In this document: one piece after another, positions 1 to 9,804 of the stretch | How positions within the stretch are numbered: position 1 is the stretch's first letter | How the letters are laid out: every line of letters begins with the position of its first letter | The notes under the pieces: generated by a model | Databases searched by the model: none | What the model was told of the DNA's origin: nothing | Seen by the model: the letters and a program-made list of their open reading frames with translations, nothing else | DNA from: Adiantum capillus-veneris | Taxonomy: Eukaryota > Streptophyta > Polypodiopsida > Polypodiales > Pteridaceae | Length of the DNA stretch: 64,000 nucleotides | Assembly: GCA_014529385.2 (NCBI GenBank) | Contig: CM043969.1 | Span: forward strand, 76,304,676-76,368,675 | Direction of reading: 5' to 3' | Program-made: the position numbers and the translations under genes

Positions 1-1764
1 CCAAGGGTCAAAGATATCAACCAAGTGGCCACATATTGCTCTTAGAAACATGAGAGGCTATCTTGGACTCTTGTGCAACTCACCATGCCATGTGCCTTCA
101 CATGCTAACTCTTGACTAGGAATGCTAATTGTAGAAGAGATGGTTCACACACCAGTTGTCGGTTCAAGCCAAAAGCCACAATCCCCAACACACCATGTGT
201 CAGGCTGTTAATGCCAAGAACCTTATTCAAGGGATTTAAGAATTGAATCCATAATCGCTCTTGCTTTGCATTGTCAGGCTATTAAGGCCACCACGAACAA
301 GATGCCATGTCCGTAACTTGTGAGAAATCCATGATTGTTTCAAGCAGACTGGGAGGCAATAAAGGAGATCATTACACAAGTCAAGATGGTGCAATCCATC
401 TACAAGGTGCTTTCAAGTGGCGGACACTCCACAAGTGCTCCATCACTACAAGCAAGTACAAATTGGAGTCTAGCATTCCTAGGTTTTGGCTCAAACAAAC
501 CTCAAGTAGCACAAGGTCAGTATGGAAATGAAGGCATGCCCGAGGAAGATTCAATAATGCATTCACATGGATAACCCTCTAGGAAGGGGGGGAGCAAAAC
601 CCATAGCCCTCACTCAACAACTTCTTCACATGTCATCTACTATACCCAAGGAAGAAGAGCAAAGAGAAACACAAATAGAATGGGCAAATGAGTAGAGACT
701 AGGATGTAAGGACTGTGGATGGAAACATCTTTTCAAGAATTTTCTAATTCTTACATGAGGTGTGATGGAGTCTTTTGCTAGATTAGACTCACAATCTTGG
801 AAGAAGCATGAATATGAAGTTCTACAAGATCGCGGCCATCATACATCATCGCACAACGGTTTTCAAGGAGGACATATATATATGAGAAGATTCTAAAATG
901 TGCACACTATGACATGACATTTTTGTTTTTGAAATGTGCACTTAGTAGGTCAAACAATGAAGGGAAATGTGAACAATGTGGAATAAAATAGGTATTCATG
1001 GAATGTCCCAAGGTCAAGGTTGAAGTAGCTTGCGGACTTTATAGTCCATAGTCAACAACTTCATCAAGTGGCAAAGGATCCTTAAATGTTGAGGCTCACA
1101 AATATAAAGGAGGAGTTCGTATCAACAAACTTGGAACCCAAATGTTCACATTCAACATGATTTGAGGATGGCTTTAGTAAATGAAGCACAATCTAAGAAG
1201 ATCATGGCTATGTATATCAATCATCCTCACTTGCCTTGAGATGTTTATATGAGAAGTGACACCAACAACTCTCATGAGATTTTACTTTGCAAGAAAAGCT
1301 TCATACAAAAGTGTAGCTTCAATTTGACCAAGATCTAGGGTACGAACGAGTTGTAATAAGTGATGAGCAAGGCAACATTTATAAAGAGGTCCTTCCACCA
1401 CCAAGGAAAGAAGTAAAATCGATACCTCCATTTATAGTTTCCACATTGAGAGAGATGCCTATATACACAAGAACATTGGTTTCAAAAGAGACTTCAACAC
1501 ACTTCTCTACATCCTTTGTTAGCATCGTGGAAAAAGCTCATCCTCTTTTGCAAAGCTTATGGGCATTCCAAAGGTACCAAGAAAATATCCTATCTATCAG
1601 CCAAAGTACCCATCTTTCAAGGTAGTGGAGTGTAGGAAGAGGAACCAAGCTTGGATCCCTTGGAAGATATTCAAGTTGTAGTTCCAATTTGGGTACCACC
1701 ATGTCAACCATAATGCTATGTTATTCACTCATGTTTCGTAGATCTTATGATCATTTTAGATAAT
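1..1764. other. Gene-poor stretch, no recognised gene
   Basis: No convincing coding region is visible. The only open frames are under 80 codons, and those around 307-574 overlap on both strands, as chance frames do. Around 968-1012 the + strand could encode a decayed Cys-x2-Cys ... Glu-Cys-Pro-Lys pattern reminiscent of a retroelement Gag zinc knuckle. A stop interrupts it, and no other gag motif supports it nearby. I treat the stretch as old, unclassified repeat-derived DNA. Confidence 0.5.
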
Positions 1765-1795
1765 AAAGAAGAAGAAGAAGAAGAAGAAGAAGAAG
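1765..1795. repeat. (AAG)n microsatellite
   Basis: About ten AAG/GAA trinucleotide units in a row, read directly from the sequence. Confidence 0.95.
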
Positions 1796-1972
1796 CTTTT
1801 AGCCTCCATCTTGATGTGGTTGTGTGCATGTGTGCTTGCAAGAACTCAAGCTCTCTCCTTCTCTATCTTTTCACATAGTATTGAAACCTAGTTGTGGCTA
1901 AGAAGCTATGCGGCATAAAAAGTGGTTGAGGGTTTCTCCATTCTCCTCCTCATGTTTTGGTACTACACCCAC

Positions 1973-2118
1973 TGTTGGGTTTCCAAACCCGTGGGAAACT
2001 CCCCTTAGGGCATGCAAGCAGGCTCAATTAAACGTGGAGTTTGCTTGGTTAAAAACTTTTTATAGATGTAGGTTTTTTACAAAGGACATACAATACGTGT
2101 TGCTTTTACTTGGTGTAT

Positions 2119-2184
<66 letters not shown>

Positions 2185-2276
2185 TCGTTCATCATCTCTG
2201 TTTTTCTCCACGCCTTCACCTCGCCATGGCTCTTCCTCACCGCTGACATCCTCCATAGGCCCCGCCGCGCCCAACA
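1973..2276 (+). repeat. 5' LTR of the non-coding LTR element
   Basis: 304 bp, TG...CA termini (TGTTGGG ... CCCAACA). It matches 3572-3837 along its whole length apart from a much longer (CT)n tract at 2122-2177. It should carry the promoter and the transcript end signals of the element. Its last ~100 bases include a CCATGGCTCTTCCTCA stretch shared with the 3' LTR. Confidence 0.8.
2122..2177. repeat. (CT)n microsatellite inside the 5' LTR
   Basis: About 28 CT dinucleotides. The equivalent place in the 3' LTR has only a short CT run (3725-3740), so the tract expanded or contracted after insertion. Confidence 0.95.
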
Positions 2277-2277
2277 C

Positions 2278-2289
2278 TGGTATCAAAGC
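2278..2289 (+). other. Primer-binding site (initiator tRNA-Met type)
   Basis: TGGTATCAAAGC lies one base after the LTR end. It differs from the usual plant copia PBS TGGTATCAGAGC at one position. It marks the 2276 LTR boundary and fixes the + orientation. Confidence 0.8.
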
Positions 2290-3555
2290 CTCTATGCATT
2301 GCTGGGACAACCTCTCAAGATGCTGTGGGCAAGGGTATCCACAGGCGGACGCTGCAGGCAGACAGGCCAAGGGCATTCTAAAACGGTGTCAAGAGCAGAG
2401 GTGGTAGCTCCCTTAGGCAAGTGAAACCCACGCGGTGAAGAGGTGACACCTCTTGAAATGTTGTTGTCTACAGAGCAAGGCAATGAGCAATCGGAGAGCA
2501 TCTCAAAACGTCGCCGTTTGTGGCGCATGCAAACTCATCAAGCGACAGAGCCAAAAGGAGAATTTTTCCCTGCACCTGTGTTTTCAAAACGCTACCAGTG
2601 GTCAAGCCTTAGTTGGTATAATAAGACTGCAACCTTGTTTAGCCTCTCAAAATACTAGGGAGGAGTCCTGCGTGTGGTTGATTTGAAGCACACGGTGTGG
2701 TTTTAGTGTGCAACATCTTCAAAGGGAGCATACTTGAAGATTTAAGGATATTTTTTTTGAGAGTTTTTGGGTAAGTTCGCGATGTATATCCAGCGAGATA
2801 CTACCGCATTGGGAAGCTACGAGGTTTTTGGATTTGTGCAATACTTAGATCCTCTTGGTGCTACTATTATTTGCCAAAGACTCGGTACATTACCACAGAG
2901 TTTGTACAGGTTTCTTTTTCTTCTCTTGGATATGTATGCCAAATATGTCAGATTACTGGCTCAAATATACCCAGCAATGAGGCAAGTGATTCAGAATATG
3001 AGAAGTACTTAACCACAGAGTTTTACAAGCTTCACATACTCAAGATTAGCTCGATGGATATTGATCAAATAGTGATTTTTCAACTGTTTTGCTTCGAGAA
3101 TGTGGTAGTGGACTGTGCAAATTGCTTTTATTAGCAGTCAAGTGTCATAGAAGTTTTTTTGTCTTTTGTCAACAAAATTATCTTTTTCAATCAAAGCCTT
3201 TTTACCTTATCTATTGTCAGTCATGCCATGATAAAAATCTGTACGGGTTAGACACTGCCACACATACATAAGTGGTAAGACCTCCCAAAAACATTTGTTC
3301 TGATCCCATTTTTGTTATGCTTCTCATGAGGTTATTAGGTACACCTTAAACCCAAGGTTTGGTAGTGAACCAAAAACTCCATTTGTTAGTAGCTAATTTT
3401 TTTAACCTACACCCTATCTGTTCAAGGGGGGGGCTCATTATCATAGCACCCAAGTTATGGATACACAAAAATCCTTGGTTGTGAGAGAACCTAAAACTCA
3501 CGGTTGACGAGTATACCAAAAACCCACGATATCACGAGTGTGATATATCTAGTTC
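2290..3555 (+). other. Non-coding interior of the LTR element
   Basis: About 1.27 kb with stops in all frames and no recognisable Gag or Pol motif. Near its 3' end the stretch ATAAGTGGTAAGACCTCCC (about 3269-3287) recurs in reverse complement at about 24783-24802, at the same relative place in the related minus-strand element. The two interiors therefore share an origin. Confidence 0.65.
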
Positions 3556-3571
3556 GGGCTTGAGGGGGGAT
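3556..3571 (+). other. Polypurine tract
   Basis: GGGCTTGAGGGGGGAT directly abuts the 3' LTR. The same 16-mer with one difference (GGGCTTGAGGAGGGAT on the minus strand) abuts the LTR at 24573. This is the expected plus-strand priming site for reverse transcription. Confidence 0.8.
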
Positions 3572-3837
3572 TATTGGGTTTCCAAGCCCGTGGGAAACTC
3601 CCCTTATGGCATGCAAGCAAGCTTAGTTAAAAGTGGAGTTTGCATGGTTAAAAACTTTTTATAGCTGTAAGGTTTTTTACAAAGGACATACAATACGTGT
3701 TGTATTTACTTGGTGTATCGACTCTACCTCTCTCTCTGCTATTCGTTCATCATCTCTGCTTTTCTGCACGCCTTCACCTCGCCATGGCTCTTCCTCATCA
3801 CCGTTGACATCCTCCATAGGCCCCGCTGCACCCAACA
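3572..3837 (+). repeat. 3' LTR of the non-coding LTR element
   Basis: 266 bp, starts TATTGGG (the terminal TG has become TA) and ends CCCAACA. It aligns along its full length with the 5' LTR, with scattered substitutions and a contracted CT tract. Confidence 0.8.
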
Positions 3838-4139
3838 CCCCCCTGGGAACATTGGGGAGGCATTGTTAACAATCCTTGATCTTGGTGATTAACGTGGTTG
3901 ATGATGTGGTTGGGATTTTTTGTCCTTTGGACTACAAATTTCAATTTTGGGAATGTTTTGGCCACTTTTTTTGGAGGAAGGGTGTTTTCGTTTATACGAA
4001 CACTACAATTTTGGTTTTTGCAAATTGCCGGTTTGGTGTTGCAAGAAGAGTGGTTGATGCTACAATTTTCATAGCTATTTTATAGTATTGTGAACCATTG
4101 TATTGGTGTATGTACATATAGTGTGACCACAAGTTGTGA
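3838..4139. other. No recognised feature
   Basis: Flank of the LTR element. The open frame at 3876-4085 (69 codons) has no recognisable motif, and I see nothing else here. Confidence 0.5.
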
Positions 4140-4592
4140 CAAGTACATAATATATTTCTAGATTTTTGTAGACATGTCAAGAAATGATGGAATCAATGCC
4201 ATTGTCAAGGAGAAGATGCATTGATGTTGCTTGAGGAGAATCCTACTCATCAACATGTGAAGGTCTTTAAAGATTGGAATGAGGGAGCCCCAAAAGTCAT
4301 GTACCGGATATCCATCACTATGTAAGATATCATGATTGGGCATATACAAGATGCCAATTCCCCTTGGAGGTATGAAAAAATGTGGTCTCATCATATGTGA
4401 CCAACAATAAAGCAAGGAAGTTGCACTTGAAGATAAAGCTCAACACTTTGTCAAAAAAGTATATGTCAATGAGTGATTATGTTTTGAAATCAAAGACATA
4501 CATGAATCTCTTGAATCAATTTGGAGTCATGGTTGATGACAAGGACAAGGTGGAAGCTTCTTGTAACCTGGTCTATGTCTTGCATTTACTTT
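4140..4592 (+). pseudogene. Decayed Ty1/copia gag fragment
   Basis: The + strand encodes a stretch resembling the conserved core of plant copia Gag proteins. It includes TNNKARKLHLK, then a segment with a Ser-Met-Ser-Asp-Tyr-Val-Leu-Lys pattern, then DDKDKVEA. These match the family pattern of a Leu-Lys-rich helix, a 'sm(s/t)dyvlk' motif and a 'vdDdDkVe' motif. The open part is 4382-4594 (70 codons); the sequence upstream (4140-4380) is in other frames with stops. Zinc knuckle, protease and pol are absent. It lies about 300 bp downstream of the LTR element at 1973-3837 but outside its LTRs, so the two are probably separate insertions. The family call rests on motif memory. Confidence 0.65.
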
Positions 4593-4765
4593 GAATTCAT
4601 ATATTTTCCTAAGATGAATTTTGAAGTCTGGTAGGAAAGACTATATCATGTAGCATATCTATGGAAAGATCTTGTCGTGCTAGGTATGGAGATATGAAGG
4701 ATTAGGAAAAGTAGAACTCATGATTAGCATGACCATAAGCTTGCACGCACATGCGCGCGTGCGCG

Positions 4766-4766
4766 T

Positions 4767-4801
<35 letters not shown>
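4766..4801. repeat. (CA)n microsatellite
   Basis: About 17 CA units preceded by an alternating GCGCGTGCGCGTG purine-pyrimidine run, a composition that can form Z-DNA. Confidence 0.95.
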
Positions 4802-4804
<3 letters not shown>

Positions 4805-6037
4805 TGAAAGCAAAACGTGATTATTAAACTAAGAATAAGAGAGTACAAAGGTGCATTTTTTATAGCCAAAATCTAGGCATGTTATAAGGGTTGTACCTTG
4901 TTGTATATACACACACTAAAGGCCAAATGCATGTGCCAAAGCATCTCTAGGAGGGATCGACCTTGGGGTTGATTTTGGACCTCATATCATGTAATGAAAT
5001 CTTAACTAAAACCCATAACCTTCTTCATTAAGTAGCCTTTAAGCTTAGTTTTCCATCTCCATTAAGTTTCTCAATGCCCTTCTCTCACATAGTGCCATAC
5101 AAGGGTCTTAATCAAGGAGACTCTCCTTTCATCACTGTTTGGCCTCTTTACAAAAGCAAAAGAAAAACATATTCCTAAAAAAAGAATATCAAAGGATATA
5201 TTTTAGGTTGTGCCTACTAGAAGCAAAGATGTTGAAATTAAATCAAATGTAGGAATAGAGAGAGAGGAGTTTTCCCTTTGATCTTGAGATCGGTTGAATT
5301 CTCCTTCATAGTTTTAATCTTCAAAAGCTATGGTCCCAAACAAAAATCTGCCTTTGTGTAATGGTCTTGTATTGAACGTATATAAGTTTTTTGTTGCCAA
5401 AGTGGGAACTTTCCCATTTTTAGAAAAGTGCCACAATTTGGTGTGAAGTAAGGTAATGGCACTAAAGTTAAGCCTTTTGAGAATAGGCCTACAAGAAGCG
5501 AGCAAGAAACCTAGGTCCCTTCTCAGACCCAAACAAAGTATAAAATGGTTCGAAGAAACTCATCGCTTCTGGGCACTTTTTAAAAAGGGTGTGGAGCCAC
5601 CCGCCACAAACCATATGCTCAATTTGGCCGCAACTTTGATGTCCACCCGAGAGCCACATCCAAAGTATAGTCAAGGCTTGAGCCTACGATCTCCAAAGTT
5701 AGACACCCTATATCAAATGTGCTAACCACATAGCCCTTGTGACTTCCACAAGGGAGTAGCCCAAAACAAAAAAAATACTTTCTGCTCATCTTTACAATGT
5801 AGCTAAGCTCGAATGTTATGCTTAGGGCCTCTATTTAGAGCTGATGACAAAAAGATTTCACACACACCAATAATGTACCAATCTGATCTTTGCAATCAAA
5901 GTAAATTGTGGATCCAAGAAGGAGAGAAAACACACAAATTCAATGTAAAGATGAATTTAAGAGGTCCACTTGCTCAAAAGACTTAATCCAACGACATGCC
6001 TAATTAGTTGATTGATCATTGATGAATCCATCAATGC

Positions 6038-6040
<3 letters not shown>
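4802..6040. other. No recognised gene
   Basis: AT-rich DNA with only short frames. The 89-codon frame at 5456-5725 on + overlaps minus-strand frames of similar length and has no recognisable domain. I see no transposon termini. Confidence 0.45.

Positions 6041-6081
<41 letters not shown>
6041..6081. repeat. (GA)n microsatellite
   Basis: About 20 GA units in a row. Confidence 0.95.
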
Positions 6082-6085
<4 letters not shown>

Positions 6086-6391
6086 AGCACATGGTGCTTA
6101 ATAATGCAAGAGATGCAAAAAACATGCAAGGTAATATGCCTAGGCTTTCTCTTAATCAATGTCCAATTAACCAAGATGATTAGTGGCACTAGGAATTAGA
6201 ACTATATATAAACAACCTTGGCTAATCCCCCCATTGATTAGAGAAAAGATGATTAGTAGTAATTATTTAAGAGAACTAAATACTTTTCAAGCTATGATAC
6301 CACTTGATGGCTATGGTGGGAAGACAAAAGTGGAATTCATCATTGAAGCATATTGGAGATTAGAGACTTATATACACTAAATTTGCACATG

Positions 6392-6393
<2 letters not shown>
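6082..6393. other. No recognised gene
   Basis: The 65-codon frame at 6183-6380 starts with an Ala-Leu-Gly-Ile-Arg-Thr pattern but has no recognisable family motif. Confidence 0.4.

Positions 6394-6452
<59 letters not shown>
6394..6452. repeat. Compound (CA)n(GA)n microsatellite
   Basis: About 17 CA units pass directly into about 12 GA units. Confidence 0.95.
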
Positions 6453-7100
6453 ACACAAATTAAATCTTGATTGTTGAATTAGATAAAACTCTACATGATA
6501 GCACCTTTAAGTATGGCTAGAGAAGGTAGTACCAATGTGTAGTACAAGTGCATATGGGTCTACAAATTTGCCCAAGTCAGCCCCAAGAATGTAGGGTCAA
6601 CCTTAAAAAAAGTGGGGACTGAATTTGGGCTCTCATACACTTCAAACATCCTCTAGTACACCTAGGACTAGGCACAAGACCCCATGCTGACTGGGTTCCA
6701 AGTAGTCTAGAAGCGGTACACACCAAGAACAATACAACATAAGCCTACATAACCTAAGAAAGAGCTTTACTAATCACAACATTTAATTCTAGAGAGGGAT
6801 AGAGTTGATGTAAAGGGTAGCTTTATTAACCATCATAATTATGTACATATTATTCTCTTAAGTAAGAGCTAAGAGAAACCATTTAGTGATATATGGGATG
6901 ACATCTTCATAAGATGCCTATATATCCTCCTCATAGGTTGATATACTCTTTCCACATCACACACATACATCATGATTTTCACATGGCCCTATCTACATGG
7001 TTTGAAATATCAAAAACACTAGGTGGAGTCATTTCACACTAGGTGCAGCAAAGCCCATACCCAAAAACCCTCCCCTTGTGGGTTTTGGTGCACTAACACA
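6453..7100. other. No recognised gene
   Basis: AT-rich, no open frame with a recognisable motif. ACTAGGTGGAGTCATTT and ACTAGGTGCAGCAAAG (about 7018-7050) form a short imperfect repeat. Confidence 0.4.
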
Positions 7101-7244
7101 ATACATCCTCCCCTCAAAACACACAAAGGGTGAGGTACACAATTGTTCCTTGATATAAAGGTTGTAAATACAATACATCCTCCCCTCAAAACACACAAAG
7201 GGTGAGGTAGACAATTGTTTCTGTATATAAAGGCTGTAAACACA
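7101..7244. repeat. 72 bp tandem duplication
   Basis: ATACATCCTCCCCTCAAAAC begins at 7101 and again at 7173. The two units are near identical over about 60 bases (through GGGTGAGGTA.ACAATTG) and then diverge. A weaker third trace follows to about 7300. The overlapping minus-strand frames here are by-products of the duplication. Confidence 0.85.
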
Positions 7245-7429
7245 CAATTGATCCTTCCCTTAAATACAACTAGGTCGAGGGACATAATCCTCCCCTACAT
7301 ACTAAGGGTGGTTACACATGATAATTGTTTACAATACATCACTATCATAAACTAGGTCCACATGGTTTTCTTCGAGTATAATATTTAACATCTAGGTTGA
7401 GTTTGGATTTTCCTTTGTCTTTGTACAGT

Positions 7430-7663
7430 TTCTTGTAAATTGCAAATATTACATGCCATGGTTTGTCTTTGAGCCTACAAAAACGTGTTGCATCGTTATT
7501 TTTACCGTAGATTTTGCATGGATTTACACATAGGAACCTTTGAAAAGTTCCTTGTGAATTGCAAATATTGTATGCTATGGTCACTTTTGAGCCTACAAAA
7601 TTGTGTTGCATGGTTATTATTACCATAGATTTTGCATGGATTTACACATAGAAACCTTTGTAG
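7430..7663. repeat. ~119 bp tandem duplication
   Basis: TGCAAATATT starts at 7441 and 7560. The two units share TTTGAGCCTACAAAA and GATTTTGCATGGATTTACAC blocks in order, with about 10-15 percent differences. This is an old tandem duplication with no coding content. Confidence 0.85.
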
Positions 7664-9804
7664 AGATACATTATTTCATTCTGTGCACGATCTGATTAGA
7701 TTTGTTGGAAATGGGGTTGACGGTTTATTGGGGTATTGTTCAAAACTTTGTCACCACAAAACTACCATATCTAATATTTTTTTTCTAAAAGATGCACTCA
7801 GTCTGAATAAATCGCAAATCAAAGAACTTGAACAAAAACGAGCATCATTCACAAAGTTAAATGAGAATTTAAAGATCTAGACAAAACACCCATTGGATTG
7901 AGAGCAAAAGTAAGAAAAATGAAAGATACTCACACTTTAATAGAGGGTTGTGGATAAAAGAAAAAAAAGATTGAAACTAACTAGAGATCATGTAGCTATG
8001 ATTTTAGATTTAAAATATCTAATTTTCATGAAAGAGTGACATTCATACATGACATAATGATTTCATCAAACATAAGTCTTCTCAACTACTAGGAAATGAA
8101 AACCTTAAAAAAATATTCTTCAATATTTGTTGAAAGAGATGAAAGTTTTGGTTCATCCGTCACAAAAGAAAGAGGCATGTGATACAATTGGAGTCAACAA
8201 AAGGGGATATAGAGCCATCTCCACCATTTGGTTTCAAGTTTCAAAATATTACAAAATTAAAAGCATATGGGTTGCTTAGGGCTCCCGATTTAGGAAAAGT
8301 AAGGGTTTGTTGAATGAAGAAATGCCAAAACATTTTGGAGAATATTACCACATTCAAGGAACAATGCCATATGAAAAATAAAAAATTTCTTATGAAAACA
8401 ATGCTTTCCAAAAATATATGGATGGTTATCAAAAGTCAAAATTATATGGTCCGATATTATGGAATAGATGAAACTGAGTGTGAACTGAAACTTAAATTTG
8501 TAATGAAGCTTAATGAGACTCAAATTCAAAAAGGCCAAAAAGTGGAAAGAATCAATATTTCATTGATGATTAGTGGCTTGTATTTCTAGCCAAGGTAAAA
8601 GAGATACCGAAACTCACAAAATGCAATAAAACATGGAGTTATGGTGGATTGCATATGGTCAAGTACCAATAGAAAATCATGACACATTGAAGTGGCTTTT
8701 CCCACATATAATATTCCAAATGTTATTAAATGCTAGAATGTGAGTGAACTTCTCCATGTTGATTCTATTGGTGTCTTCATAATTGAATGGCACTTGAGGG
8801 TTGACTTGAAATCCTTGAAATGAATGTTTGGTACATGTGGAGGTGTCGATACAAAACCCTTGTCTCTATTGTATGGCAAGCATGGGAACAAGAGAATGGA
8901 TTGTTGAAAGCGAAGTTGGGAAACCACCCTCTAGGAAAACTATTAATTTATCTGATTACTCTTCTTGTCTAATGATTTGGGATCATATTCTTCCAATACA
9001 ACTTCAAAATACGACATTGCATGTAGAGATCAAAATTTTAGAAAACTTTTGAATCACTTAAATTTGGATTATTTACACTCAATAAGACCAACCAAACTTG
9101 TAACTGAATGCATAGAAAAATGTGCACCTTTTCTATCACGGATGGAATTTCATGGTGGACATACACAATTGAAAAAGGATCCAAAACTTTCTAAAGGAAC
9201 TGGAAACGTTCTCCAAGATGTTTCAGTGGGAGAAGCAAAAGCTATAAGATTTCTAAGAAACCATGATAGCAATCAAGTATATGCAATGTGAAACTGATGG
9301 ATGCAGTTGTGTCTTATCACAAGTGTAAAGAATAGACAAGTTGTAGGCAAAAACATTATGGCAGTATGGAAGAGGCTTGATAAATTCTTGCAAATTTTGA
9401 GACAGCAAGTAAGTACAGACACTTATGCATAAGACTTCAAGAAGGCAAGTAAGCTTTTAATATCAACAATTACAAATGCATAAGGGGAAAAATATTACGT
9501 GGCAAGATTTGAAAAGTACTTATTAGTTGAACTTTTTTCTAGATTTTTCAACTCTTCAACAAACAAATTTTTGATTTTGTAGCATATTCTCTACTTGCAT
9601 GGTCCCTATTTTGCAAAAGAAGGCCCATTTTCATGTACTTCATTCTTCATATTTACAAGAAAGGGAGGTGGACAAACAAAAGGCAATACCCTCAAAGAAT
9701 TATTTAAGTGGTTTTATAGAAGGAAACTTCAAAGGATGAAGAGAGCTAATACTCCACAACCAAATGCTTCAAATAGCCAAACACTTTTAGAAGAGGGACC
9801 TTGA
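7664..9804. other. Coding-like but unrecognised remnants
   Basis: Several + strand frames of 60-108 codons follow one another (7632-7880, 8314-8589, 8828-9052, 8965-9291, 9595-9804) in shifting frames. Composition is moderately protein-like (for example Lys/Glu-rich 7801-7880). No domain, catalytic motif or retroelement signature was recognised. This could be an old pseudogene or a very decayed transposon. I assign no function. Confidence 0.3.

Larger units (their letters stand above)
1973..3837 (+). mobile_element. Non-autonomous LTR retroelement (small LARD/TRIM-like), + strand
   Basis: Two direct copies of one sequence (1973-2276 and 3572-3837) flank a 1.3 kb interior. The first copy starts TGTTGGGTTTCC and ends CCCAACA. 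One base later comes TGGTATCAAAGC, a near match to the primer-binding site used by initiator tRNA-Met. The second copy is immediately preceded by a 16-base purine-rich tract, GGGCTTGAGGGGGGAT, a canonical polypurine tract. The flanking 5-mers CCCAC (1968-1972) and CCCCC (3838-3842) agree at 4 of 5 positions, as expected for an aged target-site duplication. The interior holds no gag, protease, integrase or RT motif on either strand, so any mobility needs proteins in trans. A minus-strand relative with the same PPT and LTR start lies at 24.3-25.4 kb. The LTRs differ by many substitutions and by CT-repeat length, so the insertion is not recent. Confidence 0.8.

Noticed and set aside
7101-7244. 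CRISPR-like repeat
   Set aside because: Just two long diverging units without regular spacers, in a plant-like eukaryotic context.
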